A stretch of 64,000 bases of DNA from positions 29,427 through 93,426 of the forward strand of contig NZ_SAVA01000012.1 in the NCBI RefSeq assembly GCF_004022465.1, given 5' to 3'. The stretch is from Rhodobacter huangdaonensis. Lineage in GTDB: Bacteria > Pseudomonadota > Alphaproteobacteria > Rhodobacterales > Rhodobacteraceae. Shown piece by piece: positions 1 through 10,614 of the stretch (positions are counted from its first letter, which is position 1; each line of letters opens with the position of its first letter). Made by a program: the position numbers and the translations under genes. The notes beneath the pieces are model-generated. The model was given only the letters and a program-made list of their open reading frames with translations, did no database searches and was not told where the DNA came from.

Positions 1-1
1 C

Positions 2-856
2 CACCACAAGCTCGACCCGGCGACACAACGCCCGATCGAGCGGCTCTCGACGCCCGAGATGCGGGCCCGGCGCGAGGCGGCGGGGCTTCTGGTGCGGGTC
101 GCGAGCCCGGTGCTCGACCGGCTTGCGCGCGCGGCCTGCGACGCGGGCTGCACCGTGCTTCTGTCCGACGCGCAGGGGCTCGTCCTCGACGAGCGGGTGC
201 GCGACGGCGACAAGCGCGAGTTCCACGCCTCGAACCTCGCGCCCGGCACCGACTGGTCGGAGGGGGCCGAGGGCACGAACGGCATCGGCACCTGTCTGGC
301 CGAGGGCCGCGCCGTCACCGTCTGGCGCGACCAGCATTTCCGCTCGACCAACACCGGACTGACCTGCATGGGCTCGCCCGTCTTCGGCGCCACCGGCGAA
401 CTTGCCGGGGTGATCGACATCTCCTCGGTGCGCGACGACATGGCCGAGGGCTATGCAAGGATCGTCGCGCTCACCGTGCAGGACGCGGCGCAGCGGATCG
501 AGGCGGACCTGTTCCGCGCCTCCTTCGAGGGGGCGCGGATCCTCTCGGCCGGGGCGGGCGAGAACGCGCCGCAAGGCGTGATGCTGCTGGCGCTTGACCG
601 CGACGATCTGGTGATCGGCGCGACGCGGGCGGCGCGGCGTCACCTCGGCATCGAGGACAGCGCCATCGGCCGGCTGCCGGCGGATGATCTGTTCAGCGGG
701 CAGACCACGCGCGGCGGACTGGAAGAAGCACAGCGCGCCGAGATGGCGCGGGCGCTCGCGCGCTCGGGCGGCAATGTCTCGGCCGCGGCGCGCGATCTCG
801 GCATCGGTCGTGCCACCTTCTACCGCAAGGCGAAGGCGCTCGGGCTGCAGGTCTGA
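2..856 (+). CDS. GAF-Fis transcriptional regulator, AcoR-like, 5' end outside window
   Basis: The reading frame is already open at base 2, before the first ATG at 59, and the residues there (HHKLDP..., then RRPI/TPEMRARREA) match the N-terminal part of AcoR-type activators, so the true start lies upstream of the window. The visible 284 residues hold a GAF-like sensor region and a C-terminal Fis-type helix-turn-helix (GGNVSAAARDLGIGRATFYRK). There is no sigma-54 AAA+ domain between them (no GAFTGA or Walker motifs), so this is the short form of the family and probably acts as an ordinary DNA-binding regulator. Members are often found near alcohol or aldehyde dehydrogenases; one lies at 6937, on the far side of an unrelated operon. 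The gene ends three bases before the convergent ATPase gene. Confidence 0.8.
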   Translation, partial: HHKLDPATQRPIERLSTPEMRARREAAGLLVRVASPVLDRLARAACDAGCTVLLSDAQGLVLDERVRDGDKREFHASNLAPGTDWSEGAEGTNGIGTCLAEGRAVTVWRDQHFRSTNTGLTCMGSPVFGATGELAGVIDISSVRDDMAEGYARIVALTVQDAAQRIEADLFRASFEGARILSAGAGENAPQGVMLLALDRDDLVIGATRAARRHLGIEDSAIGRLPADDLFSGQTTRGGLEEAQRAEMARALARSGGNVSAAARDLGIGRATFYRKAKALGLQV

Positions 857-859
857 GCG

Positions 860-3800
860 TCAGAGTGCGGTGAGGTCGAGCACCCGCGCCTGCGGGCAGG
901 CCTCGCGCGCGATCTCGCACAGGTGGCGGTGGTGGGTCAGGTAGATCACCTGCCCGTGGCGTGACATCTCGCCCAGAAGGGTGAAGGCCGCCGTGGCGCG
1001 GCCGTCGTCGAAGGTCTCCATGATGTCGTCGGCGATGAAGGGCACGGTCGGACGGCTGCGGGCGAGTTCCGCATAGCCCGCGATCCGCAGTGCCAGATAA
1101 AGCTGGAACCGCGTGCCTTTCGACAGGTCCGCCGCCAGTTTCGCGCCGCCCGCCGCGGGCAGCGCCACCAGCCGTTCCTGCGCGCCGTCGGGTTCGGCCG
1201 AAAGCCCGGCATAGGCGCCCCGCGACAGCGCCGCGAAGGCCTCGGAGGCGCGGGCGAGCATGGCGCTGCGATGGCTGTCGCGATAGCGCCGCAGCGCGGT
1301 TTCAAAGGCGATCAGGCCGAAGCGGGCGGCAAGATGGGCGCGGCTGTCTTCGGCCAGCGCATTGAGCAGGTTCGCGCGTTCGGCCTCGATCCGGGCGACG
1401 GCATCGTCGCCGCCCACCGCCTCGAGCCGCCGGCGTGCCTCGCGCAGCGCGGCAAAGCTTTCCTCGGCGTCGGCACGGGCGATCTCGGCGGCGCCTTGCA
1501 GCGCGGTTTCGCGCGCGGCGAGGCTGGCGTCGTCCTCGCCCCCGGCTTCGGGCTCGGGCTGAGCGGCAAGGTCGCGGGTCAGTCGCGCGATCTCGGTGCG
1601 CAGCGTGCCGGCCGTGCGGCAGGCGGCCAGATGCGTGACCAGATCCCGCCCGCGCAGCGTGGGCGCGCCAAGATGGGCGGCAATCCCGGCCTGTCCGGCC
1701 TCGTTCGCCTGTTGCGCGGCGCCGTCGGCGGCCTGCGCCGCGCGCAGCGCAGCCAGATCGGCGCCGAGGACCTCGCGCTGCCGCTCGATTTCCTCGGCGC
1801 GGCGCAAGCGGGCGGTCAGCGCGGCCCAAGGCGTGTCGTCGTCAAGCCCGAGGCGGGTGCGCAGATCGGCGAGCGCGGCGCGAAAACGGTCGCGGTTCGC
1901 CTCCATCTTCGTGATCCGGTCGGCAAGCGCGGCGTGGTTCGCGGCCTCCTGCCCGAGCCGGTCGAACAGGTCGAGCATCCGGCCCAGCCCCTCGATCTCG
2001 ACGGGCTCGCCGGCCAGCGCGGTGTCCGCGGTCAGCGCGGCCCAGTCGGTATCCCATGCCGCAAGCTGCGCCGCGGCCTTTTCCAGCGCCTGTGCGCGGC
2101 GCAGGGCGGTCTCGCGCGCGGCCTCGGCGGCGCGGTCGAGATCGGCGATCCGGCCGGCGGCCTCGACCCGGGCGAGCGCCTCGGCACGCAGCGCGGCAAA
2201 ACCGCCCGGGGCCGGCATCGGCTGGCCAAGCAGTGCCGCAAGCGCCTGTGCCGCGGCATCAACGGCGCCGGTTGTGCGCGTGGTCTCGGCCTCGGCCGCG
2301 GCGAGCCGTGCCTGCGCCGCAAGCGCCGTCTCGCGCGCGGAAAGCCACGACAGCAGCGCGTCGAGCCCGGCACCCGAGAGGCCAAGCGTCTCGGTCGCCG
2401 CCGCCACCTCGGCCAGATGCGCGGCGCGGGCCGCCTGTGCCGCACTCAGCTCCGTCATGGCCCGGTCCTGCGCGGCGGCCTCGCGGGCCTGAAGGCGCGC
2501 GGCCGCAAGCCGGTCGGCCGCCTCGGCGGTGATCCGGTCATCGGCGCGCAGCGCCGCCTCGAAGGCGCGGGCACTCTCGCGGGTCAGCGTCGCCAGATGC
2601 GCGGCCCAGAGCGCCTCGCGCCGGCTGCGCGCGGCATCGGCATCGGCCTCGGCGCCCGGGATGTCGGTCTCGCCGGGTGCGGAGGCGGTGGCCGCCAGCG
2701 CGCGGGTGGCATCGGTAAGCCCGGTGCGGGTCGTCTCGGCTGCCGCCTGCCAGCCGGCAAGCTGCCAGGGCGCGGGCACGGAAAGGGCGGCGAGTGTCTC
2801 CGCATCGCCGCGCCAGGGCGCAAGCGCCGCAAGCGCCTGGACAAGGTCTGCGCGGGCCAGGTCCTCGGTGCGGCGGGCGAGCGCCAGCGTGGCCGCCGGA
2901 TCGTCGCGGCCGATCTGCGCGAGCAGGGCGCCGAGCGCGCATACATCGCTGCCGGCACCGGCGACGGTGCGGCGCGCTTCGGCCTCGGCAAGGGTGGCTT
3001 GCGCGGTCTCGGCCTCGGCGCCGGCCGCGGCGAGCGCGGCCTCGTGGCCCGAGCGGCGGGCGAGAGCGGCGCGCAGGGCGGCGAGCCGGGCAGGGCTGAG
3101 GAGCAGATCCGCGAGCGGCAGCCCGGCCCGGCCAAGCGCCGCCTGCGTCGCGCGCAGGCTCGCCTCGATCTGCTGCGCCGCGTCGATCCGGTGCGGCAGG
3201 TCAACGAGGGCGGTGTCATGCGGCGCGCTCAGCCCCTCGGCCGCGGCCAGATCCGCGGTGAGCGCCAGCACCGCCGGATCGGGGGCGAGGGCCGCGCGCC
3301 GGTCTTCGAGTGTCTGGGCCTGCGCCGCGGCGGCGGCCAGACGGCTGTCGATGCCGATCCGCGCCTCGGTCAGCGCGCGCAGCTGCTCGTCAAGCGCCGG
3401 GTCGGCCTCGGGCAGGGCGGCGAGGGGGGCAAGCTCGGCCAGGGCCGCGGCGAGGCGCTCGCGCAGCGGCCGCGCGGCGCGGGTCGCGCGGGCGGCGGCA
3501 AGGGCTGCATCGGCGGCATCGGCCGCGGCGCGGGTGCGGGTCCAGCCCTCCTCGGCCGCCGCCACCTCGCGCGCCAGTTTCTGCGCCGCCGCCGCGCTGG
3601 TGTCGAGATCGCGCCGCGCCCGGTCGAGCTCGCCAAGCCGCGCCTTTGCCTCGCGAACCGCGCCCTTGCGCTTGCCCGGCGCGTGGAAGGCGTCAAGCTC
3701 GGTCCGCATCGTCTCGAGTTCGGGGCCGAGGCCCGCAAGCCCGGCGCTGGCGGAAAACAGCATCTCGCCAAGGTCGCCACGGCTTGCCAGAATGCTGTCG

Positions 3801-4207
3801 CCACCGCGCTCGAGCGTGTCATCGTCGAGCGAGAACATCGCGCCATAGCCCTCGCGGCCAAGCCCGCCAAGCGCCGCCTGCAGCACGGTTTCAGGCAGGG
3901 GGGCGCCGTGCGCATCAAGCAGGCTGGCCGTGCTGCGCTTGATCCGGCTCAGCGCCAGCGGCCCGGCTTCGGTGCGGATCGTGGCGCCGATGCGCATCGT
4001 CGGCCCGGGGTGCAGGAAGTCATAGCGGCTGCGCAGCGGGATGCCGAACAGCAGGTCGAGCCAGGCCGAGAAGATCGTCGACTTGCCGGCCTCGTTCGGG
4101 CCGAAGAGGACATGCAGGTCGGGGCCGCCGGGCTCGGGCGCGGGGAAGTCGAGCACGGTGTCGGTGAAGCGGCCATAGCGCGCCAGGTCAAGCCGGTCGA
4201 GCCGCAT
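860..4207 (-). CDS. YhaN/SbcC-like coiled-coil AAA ATPase
   Basis: A 1115-residue SMC-like ATPase. A Walker A motif (GPNEAGKS, residues 36-43) follows a RecF/SbcC-like N-terminus, a very long Ala/Glu/Arg-rich coiled coil fills the middle, and a C-terminal half-domain carries Walker B (FIADDIMETFDD, about 1057-1068) and a QLYLALRIA signature-like helix. This split ATPase with coiled coils is the architecture of SbcC, Rad50 and YhaN. Its ATG overlaps the stop codon of the upstream metallophosphoesterase (ATGA), so the two are translationally coupled and probably form an ATP-dependent DNA end-processing complex. No zinc-hook CxxC was noticed in the coiled coil, which favours YhaN over SbcC. The cellular substrate is not known. 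Confidence 0.88.
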   Translation of the reverse strand: MRLDRLDLARYGRFTDTVLDFPAPEPGGPDLHVLFGPNEAGKSTIFSAWLDLLFGIPLRSRYDFLHPGPTMRIGATIRTEAGPLALSRIKRSTASLLDAHGAPLPETVLQAALGGLGREGYGAMFSLDDDTLERGGDSILASRGDLGEMLFSASAGLAGLGPELETMRTELDAFHAPGKRKGAVREAKARLGELDRARRDLDTSAAAAQKLAREVAAAEEGWTRTRAAADAADAALAAARATRAARPLRERLAAALAELAPLAALPEADPALDEQLRALTEARIGIDSRLAAAAAQAQTLEDRRAALAPDPAVLALTADLAAAEGLSAPHDTALVDLPHRIDAAQQIEASLRATQAALGRAGLPLADLLLSPARLAALRAALARRSGHEAALAAAGAEAETAQATLAEAEARRTVAGAGSDVCALGALLAQIGRDDPAATLALARRTEDLARADLVQALAALAPWRGDAETLAALSVPAPWQLAGWQAAAETTRTGLTDATRALAATASAPGETDIPGAEADADAARSRREALWAAHLATLTRESARAFEAALRADDRITAEAADRLAAARLQAREAAAQDRAMTELSAAQAARAAHLAEVAAATETLGLSGAGLDALLSWLSARETALAAQARLAAAEAETTRTTGAVDAAAQALAALLGQPMPAPGGFAALRAEALARVEAAGRIADLDRAAEAARETALRRAQALEKAAAQLAAWDTDWAALTADTALAGEPVEIEGLGRMLDLFDRLGQEAANHAALADRITKMEANRDRFRAALADLRTRLGLDDDTPWAALTARLRRAEEIERQREVLGADLAALRAAQAADGAAQQANEAGQAGIAAHLGAPTLRGRDLVTHLAACRTAGTLRTEIARLTRDLAAQPEPEAGGEDDASLAARETALQGAAEIARADAEESFAALREARRRLEAVGGDDAVARIEAERANLLNALAEDSRAHLAARFGLIAFETALRRYRDSHRSAMLARASEAFAALSRGAYAGLSAEPDGAQERLVALPAAGGAKLAADLSKGTRFQLYLALRIAGYAELARSRPTVPFIADDIMETFDDGRATAAFTLLGEMSRHGQVIYLTHHRHLCEIAREACPQARVLDLTAL

Positions 4208-5460
4208 CAGCCCTCCTCCCCGCCGGGGGCGAGGCGGGCGAGGAGCTGCGCCGTGCCGGTGGCGAGAAGCGCGGCGCAGCCGGCCTCGAGCGCGGCCTCG
4301 TCCTCGCCCAGAAGGTTGCGCAGCTCGGGCGGCAGGTCGTGCAGCAGTTCCTCGGCGGTCTTGCGCAGCTGCGCGGCAAGGCCCGCGTCGCCCGGCAGGT
4401 CGTCGTTGAGCAGGCGCAAAAGGTCGGCGGGCAGGCGGCCGGCCTGCACATCGCCACCACTCACCCGCGCTTCGAGCTTGTCGATCCAGACCCCGCCGAT
4501 CGCCTCGGCGGCGGCGCGCGCCTCCTCGGTCAGCCGGTCGAGGTCGCGCCCGATCCGCCAGGCAAGCGGCGTCGTGCCGGCGAGCACCGGGCGCAGCACC
4601 AGCGCCGTGCCCTTTGCCGCCTCTGCCGCGTCGCGCAAAGCCGCCGCAAGCCGGCCGGGCAGGGCGGCCCAGTCGGTGATCCCGCTCAGGTCAAGCTCGA
4701 CCCGCTCGAAGCGCAGCGGCGCGACGGCGCGCGGCTCGGTCGTCACCGTGCCGTCGTCGGTGACGGTGACGAGGGTGACGGTCTTTTCCCCGCTTTCGCC
4801 GATGTCGCGGCCCTGCGGCATGCCGGGCATGACGACGACCGACCGGCCTCGGTATTCGGCGCGGCGGTGGATATGGCCAAGCGCCCAGTAGTCATACCCC
4901 TGCGCATCGAGATCGGCGACCGCGCAGGGGGCGTAATTGTCGTGCCCGGGGCTGCCGTTCAGGCTGGTGTGCATCATGCCGATGTTGATCGCGCCCGGCA
5001 CCGGGGCGGGATAGCGCGGCAACAGGCTTTCGGCGGCGCTGTCCTGCGCGAAGCTCAGCCCGTGCACGGCGATGGGGCGGCCCGCCGCCTCGAACAGCTC
5101 GGTCGCGGCGCGGCCGCCGAAGACATGGGTGCCGGGCGGCGGCTCGAGCTCGCGCGTCACTTTCGACATCGCGTCATGGTTGCCGCGGATGAGGAAGGTG
5201 CGAATCCCCGCGGCCCCCAGACGGGCAAGCTCCTGGCGCAGGAACCGCGGCGTCTTCGCCGAGCCCTGCGCGCCGTCCCACAGATCGCCCGCGATCAAGA
5301 GCGCGTCGACCGCTTCGCCCAGGCACAGATCGACGATCCGGCTCAGCGCGGTGCGGGTGGCGGTGCCGACCTCGGCGGCCAGCACCGGATCGCGCAGCGC
5401 CAGCGACACGAGCGGCGAGTCGAGATGCAGGTCGGCGGTATGGACGAAACGGAATGCCAC
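4207..5460 (-). CDS. SbcD/YhaO-like metallophosphoesterase (predicted DNA repair nuclease)
   Basis: A calcineurin-like phosphoesterase of 417 residues if the GTG at 5460 is used. That start places the first metal motif at the usual position (FVHTADLHLD, Asp10 and His12); the frame stays open further upstream, but the extra residues look non-coding. The remaining metal-binding motifs are GDLWD (about 58-62), GNHD (93-96) and GHIHRR later on, matching the SbcD/Mre11/YhaO order. It is the first gene of a two-gene minus-strand operon and overlaps the ATPase gene by four bases. Predicted role: the Mn-dependent nuclease subunit of an SbcCD-like complex. Confidence 0.87.
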   Translation of the reverse strand: MAFRFVHTADLHLDSPLVSLALRDPVLAAEVGTATRTALSRIVDLCLGEAVDALLIAGDLWDGAQGSAKTPRFLRQELARLGAAGIRTFLIRGNHDAMSKVTRELEPPPGTHVFGGRAATELFEAAGRPIAVHGLSFAQDSAAESLLPRYPAPVPGAINIGMMHTSLNGSPGHDNYAPCAVADLDAQGYDYWALGHIHRRAEYRGRSVVVMPGMPQGRDIGESGEKTVTLVTVTDDGTVTTEPRAVAPLRFERVELDLSGITDWAALPGRLAAALRDAAEAAKGTALVLRPVLAGTTPLAWRIGRDLDRLTEEARAAAEAIGGVWIDKLEARVSGGDVQAGRLPADLLRLLNDDLPGDAGLAAQLRKTAEELLHDLPPELRNLLGEDEAALEAGCAALLATGTAQLLARLAPGGEEG

Positions 5461-5630
5461 GGCGGGAAGGGGCCTTTCGGGAACCGCGCCAGAAGACCAG
5501 ATCGGGCAGGGCCGAGGCAAGCGGAAAGCGCAGCCGGCGCGCCGGCGGAAACCCCCGCGGCGGCACCGCGCTCCATTGACGGGGCGGGCCCGATCTGCGA
5601 TGCCGCTCGCCTCTGACGAAGGAGAGCATC

Positions 5631-6767
5631 ATGCAGGACAAACTGCCCGAGCGCCCGGAACTGGATCTGCTGATCGTCGTCACGGAGCTGCACGCCGAGC
5701 GCGGTGCCGTCGACCGTGCCGCGCTGCAGGTGGTGGCGCGGGGTCGTGGGCTCGAGGTGGCGCGGCCGCTGCCGGGGCTGATCGGCGCCGGCCTTGTCGC
5801 CGAGATCACCCGCCGGCCGTCCTTCCTGAAGCGCCTGTTCGGCGCCCGGGACGAGGTGGTGCTGGCACCGACCGAGGCCGGACGGGCCCTGATCGCCGCG
5901 CTGAACGGCGAGACGGCGGCCGACGCTGCCGCGGCCGAACCGGCCGCCGTCGAGGCCGTCGCGCCGGAAATGCCGGTCGCCGTCGAGGCGGCGCCGGAAG
6001 AGGTGCCCGTCGAAGCCCCGGCCGCCCCGGAGGCTGCACCGCTGGTGCTTGAGCCCTCCGCGCCGGAAGCCCCGGTGGCCGAGATTGCGGTGACCGAGAT
6101 CCCCGCCGCCGAGATTGCAGTGACCGAGCCGCTGATCGCGCAAGCCCCGGCCGTAGAGGTGGCGCCGGTCGAACCGGCCGCCGAAGACATCCCCGCCGCG
6201 GCCGCACCGCCGCGCCGCGTGCCGCCGCGCCCGACGCCGGCCCGCGCCCGGGTGATCGGCTTCACCGAGGAGCTGGGCGGCGCCCCCGAGGAGGTGCCGG
6301 CGATCGCCCCCGTTGCCGTCGATCCGGCGGTGATGGACGGGCTGCGCGAGCTGCTTGAAAGCCTCGGCATGGAAATGACCATGGCCGGCGAGGCGCTGAT
6401 CGGCACCCGCATCGCGCAGGGTTTCTCGGCCGGCGAGGCCCTGTCGCAGCTCGTGCTCTTCGCCTTCGCCCATGCGATCCGCCACGACATCCTGTTCCAT
6501 GGCGAGATGCGCGCGCTTGGCCTGTCGGAATATGCGATCGAGGTGATGCGCGAGGTCGAGAAGCTGCGTGATGCGGGCGAGGTCGGCGAGGCGCGCTTCG
6601 AGGACGACATGCGGGCACTTTGGGCGTTGCTCGAGGAGGCGCCCGATCGCGATGCGCGTCTCGATGCGCTGCTTGCCGATCCGGTCGGCGGCGCCGCGCC
6701 GGTGGCGGTGCTGCCCGAGGATCTGCGCAGCGCCGAGGAGACGGAAGAGGAGGACGAGGGCTTCTGA
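5631..6767 (+). CDS. hypothetical protein with winged-helix-like N-terminus and Ala/Pro/Glu linker
   Basis: 378 residues, preceded by a good Shine-Dalgarno (AAGGAGAG). I do not recognise the family. The first 90 residues look like a small winged-helix-type domain (PLPGLIGAGLVAEITRR, LAPTEAGRALIAAL). Residues about 95-225 are a low-complexity Ala/Pro/Glu/Val linker containing a near-exact internal repeat (AEIAVTE twice; DNA copies at 6078-6098 and 6108-6128). Residues about 230-350 are predicted helical and the C-terminus is very acidic (ETEEEDEGF). There is no signal peptide or membrane segment. It is divergent from the YhaNO-like operon with about 170 bp between them; a shared function is possible but unsupported. 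Confidence 0.75.
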   Translation: MQDKLPERPELDLLIVVTELHAERGAVDRAALQVVARGRGLEVARPLPGLIGAGLVAEITRRPSFLKRLFGARDEVVLAPTEAGRALIAALNGETAADAAAAEPAAVEAVAPEMPVAVEAAPEEVPVEAPAAPEAAPLVLEPSAPEAPVAEIAVTEIPAAEIAVTEPLIAQAPAVEVAPVEPAAEDIPAAAAPPRRVPPRPTPARARVIGFTEELGGAPEEVPAIAPVAVDPAVMDGLRELLESLGMEMTMAGEALIGTRIAQGFSAGEALSQLVLFAFAHAIRHDILFHGEMRALGLSEYAIEVMREVEKLRDAGEVGEARFEDDMRALWALLEEAPDRDARLDALLADPVGGAAPVAVLPEDLRSAEETEEEDEGF

Positions 6768-6809
6768 GCCCCGTCCTTTTCCGCAGCTTCCGGGTTTCTG
6801 CGCCTGCAC

Positions 6810-6829
6810 CTGTCTCAGCCCCGAGACAG
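6810..6829. promoter_or_regulatory. palindrome upstream of aldehyde dehydrogenase, candidate operator
   Basis: A perfect inverted repeat, CTGTCTC-N6-GAGACAG, lies about 110 bp upstream of the aldehyde dehydrogenase start. Fis-type regulators such as the one at 2-856 bind dyads of this kind, so it is a plausible operator for it. No sigma-54 -24/-12 element was found nearby. Confidence 0.35.
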
Positions 6830-6936
6830 TCGGCCATTCGGCGCGCGCATTGCGGCTATGCAACTCCGGAAAGCTGGCGCACCCTGATCGCATCGCGGGT
6901 CGTGGAGGACCCGCAGCATTCAGGGAGGAAATCCAG

Positions 6937-8463
<1,527 letters not shown>

Positions 8464-8481
8464 GACCTCCCCAGCCCAGCG

Positions 8482-8511
8482 GGGCCGCCCCTTCGGGGGC
8501 GGTCCTCTTTT
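8482..8511 (+). terminator. intrinsic terminator after aldehyde dehydrogenase
   Basis: A ten-pair GC stem (8482-8505; one G-T pair) with a TTCG tetraloop is followed by CTCTTTT. It starts 18 bases after the stop codon. Confidence 0.85.
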
Positions 8512-8541
8512 CCGGACACCTCCCCCCCCTTCGTCCGGCTC

Positions 8542-8568
8542 GGCCGTCCGCCCCGCGGGCGGCCTTTT
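8542..8568. terminator. second terminator between convergent genes
   Basis: Nine-pair hairpin (8542-8550 with 8556-8564, one T-G pair) followed by TTTTCC on the plus strand. It separates the aldehyde dehydrogenase from the convergent AraC-type gene. Confidence 0.6.
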
Positions 8569-8611
8569 CCGTTGCGCAGACGGGGCCCGCGCGCGGCGAC
8601 GGGGGCCGAGC

Positions 8612-9487
8612 TCAGGGCGCCTTGCGGAACTGCGACGGGGTCTTGCCGGTGCGGGCGTGGAAGGCGCGGGTGAAATAGGCGGCGCTGGTGTAGCCCAGCA
8701 CTTCCGAGATTTCCTTCACCGGCGCACGGGTTTCCGACAGCAGCCGCCGCGCCTCATAAAGACGGCGGTCCTGCAGCAGATCGGAGGCGGCGCGGCCGCA
8801 GCTTGAGCGGCACGACCGGGTCAGATGGGTGGGCGTCACGCCAAGCTGGGCGGCATAGTCCGCCACGCCATGACCCGAGCGGAATTCGCGCTCGAGCAAG
8901 GTCGCATAGCGCGCCACCAGCTTGCGCGCGGCATCGGGGGCGGGCAGGTCGTTCGCGCCCGAGGCCGCCTGCCGCTCGAGCCAGACGCTGAGCAGGCCAA
9001 GGTGGTGATGCACCGCGCGATCGGCCGCCGGCCGGTCGCTTTCACTTTCGCGCTGCGCCGCCTCGAGCAGGGCATTGAGCTCGACCTGCGAGGCGGCGTC
9101 GCGGATGCGCAGATGCAGCGCGCCCTGCGGCAGCGGCAGGGTGCATTCCGCCCCGAAGAAGACTGCGGTGCCATGCGTCTGCGGGCTCATGTCGAAACCG
9201 TGCATCACGCCCGCCGGGATGAAGATCGCGTTATGCGCGCCATAGCCGCGGGTGGTGCCGCCGACGGTGATCCGGCCCTGGCCGCGGGTGAACCACAGCA
9301 GGCAGGGCTCGGACAGCGCGCGCATCGCCTCGACCCGCCAGCGCCCGCCCTGGGCAAGCCGGGCGATCGGCATCAGACGCAGCTGCGAGGGCGCAGAGGG
9401 CAGGCAGGCGGCCTGCCGCTCGCGCGGCGTCTCGCCGGCGGGGGAACGGGACAGATGCGACAGCGGCGGTGCGGTGAAGAGTTTCAC
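8612..9487 (-). CDS. AraC family transcriptional regulator
   Basis: 291 residues from a GTG start. The N-terminal half is a cupin-like ligand-binding domain (LWFTRGQGRITVGG, IFIPAGVMHGF). The C-terminal 100 residues form the double helix-turn-helix of AraC/XylS proteins, ending in the usual signature (VKEISEVLGYTSAAYFTRAFHARTGKTPSQFR). The effector and targets are unknown. Neither neighbour (aldehyde dehydrogenase, convergent; miaA, upstream on the same strand) gives a clear hint. Confidence 0.9.
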   Translation of the reverse strand: MKLFTAPPLSHLSRSPAGETPRERQAACLPSAPSQLRLMPIARLAQGGRWRVEAMRALSEPCLLWFTRGQGRITVGGTTRGYGAHNAIFIPAGVMHGFDMSPQTHGTAVFFGAECTLPLPQGALHLRIRDAASQVELNALLEAAQRESESDRPAADRAVHHHLGLLSVWLERQAASGANDLPAPDAARKLVARYATLLEREFRSGHGVADYAAQLGVTPTHLTRSCRSSCGRAASDLLQDRRLYEARRLLSETRAPVKEISEVLGYTSAAYFTRAFHARTGKTPSQFRKAP

Positions 9488-9588
9488 GGGCAGGGTCCGG
9501 TTGGCTTGCTACGGGCGCAGCATAGGAGAGAAGCCGTTTCCGTTACCAACAGAAAATTCAGCCCCTTGCGGGATGTTGCCGGTGCGAC

Positions 9589-10479
9589 TCAGGGGGTCTG
9601 GATGTTGTGCCAGTTCCGCATCCGGCTACGAAACCAGGTGCGCTGCCGCTTGGCATATTGGCGCGAGGCGGCCTGCGCCTGCGCCGTTGCGGTCTCGAGG
9701 TCGATCTCGCCGCGCAGATGGGCGACGAGTTCGGGCGCGCCGATCGCCTTGGCCCAGAGCGCGCGCGGCTCCCAGACCGGCAGCATCGCCCGCACCTCCT
9801 CGAGCGCGCCCTGCTCGAGCATCCCGGCAAAGCGGCGGTCGATCCGCCCGGCGAGCCAGTCGCGGCCGGCGTCGAGCACAAGCGGCGTGCAGGCCTGAAG
9901 CGGCAAGAGCGGCGCAGGGGTCGCGTCCTGCCAGGCGGCAAGGCCGCGTCCGGTCGCCCGCTGCACCTCCCAGGCGCGCTGCACCCGCACCGGGTTCAGC
10001 CGGTCGATCCGCGCCGCGGTCTCGGCATCAAGCGCGGCGAGCAGCGCCGCCACGCCTTCGGCCGCAAGCCGCGCATCGGCCTCGGCCCGCACCGCGGCAG
10101 GCGTCGGCGGGATCTCGGCCAGCCCCTCGGTCAGCGCGGTGAAGTAAAGCCCGGTGCCGCCGACCAGGATCGGCCGCGGCCCGGTGCCGGCGCGGAACGC
10201 AGCCAGGACCGGCGCCACCTCGCGCAGCCAGGCGCCGACGGAATAGTCCTCTCCGGGGGCCTTGTGACCATAGAGCCGGTGCGGCGCGAGCGCCTCTTCC
10301 GCGGCCGAAGGGCGCGCCGACAGCAGCCGCCAGCACGACCAGACCTGCAGCGCGTCGGCATTCACCACCACCCCGCCGCGCGCCTGTGCCAGCGCCAATG
10401 CCAGCGCCGATTTGCCGCTCGCCGTCGCCCCGGCGATCAGAACGGGACGGTCGTCCGGAATTTTATCAAGCGGTATCAT
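9589..10479 (-). CDS. miaA: tRNA dimethylallyltransferase MiaA
   Basis: 296 residues. The P-loop GATASGKS sits at residues 17-24 and is followed by the substrate Asp in VVNADALQVW. Further MiaA motifs are GGTGLYF and the C-terminal RQYAKRQRTWFR. The enzyme transfers a dimethylallyl group to A37 of tRNAs reading UNN codons. The ATG at 10479 was chosen because the frame upstream of it crosses the divergent pyrH region. It is divergent from pyrH with about 135 bp shared between them. Confidence 0.95.
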   Translation of the reverse strand: MIPLDKIPDDRPVLIAGATASGKSALALALAQARGGVVVNADALQVWSCWRLLSARPSAAEEALAPHRLYGHKAPGEDYSVGAWLREVAPVLAAFRAGTGPRPILVGGTGLYFTALTEGLAEIPPTPAAVRAEADARLAAEGVAALLAALDAETAARIDRLNPVRVQRAWEVQRATGRGLAAWQDATPAPLLPLQACTPLVLDAGRDWLAGRIDRRFAGMLEQGALEEVRAMLPVWEPRALWAKAIGAPELVAHLRGEIDLETATAQAQAASRQYAKRQRTWFRSRMRNWHNIQTP

Positions 10480-10614
10480 TGGCTTGCGGAACAGTCCCAA
10501 GGCAAGGGGCAGGGCGCTGACGCCCGCTGACGACGGATGGAATTCCCGAGTTGAACCCGGAGGCCATTTGCGACATTTTGCGCCGCAATGACAACCGAAA
10601 TGAGGATCCCCGGG

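Noticed and set aside
1271..4891. A 1206-codon open frame antisense to the YhaN-like ATPase gene
   Set aside because: High G+C and codon-position bias keep the opposite frame open; the sequence is Arg/Gly/Ala-rich with no domain, and the minus-strand gene has clear ATPase motifs.
6885..6905. TGGCGC...TCGC upstream of the aldehyde dehydrogenase as a sigma-54 promoter
   Set aside because: The spacing and the -12 element do not match TGGCAC-N5-TTGC, and the regulator at 2-856 lacks the AAA+ domain needed for sigma-54.
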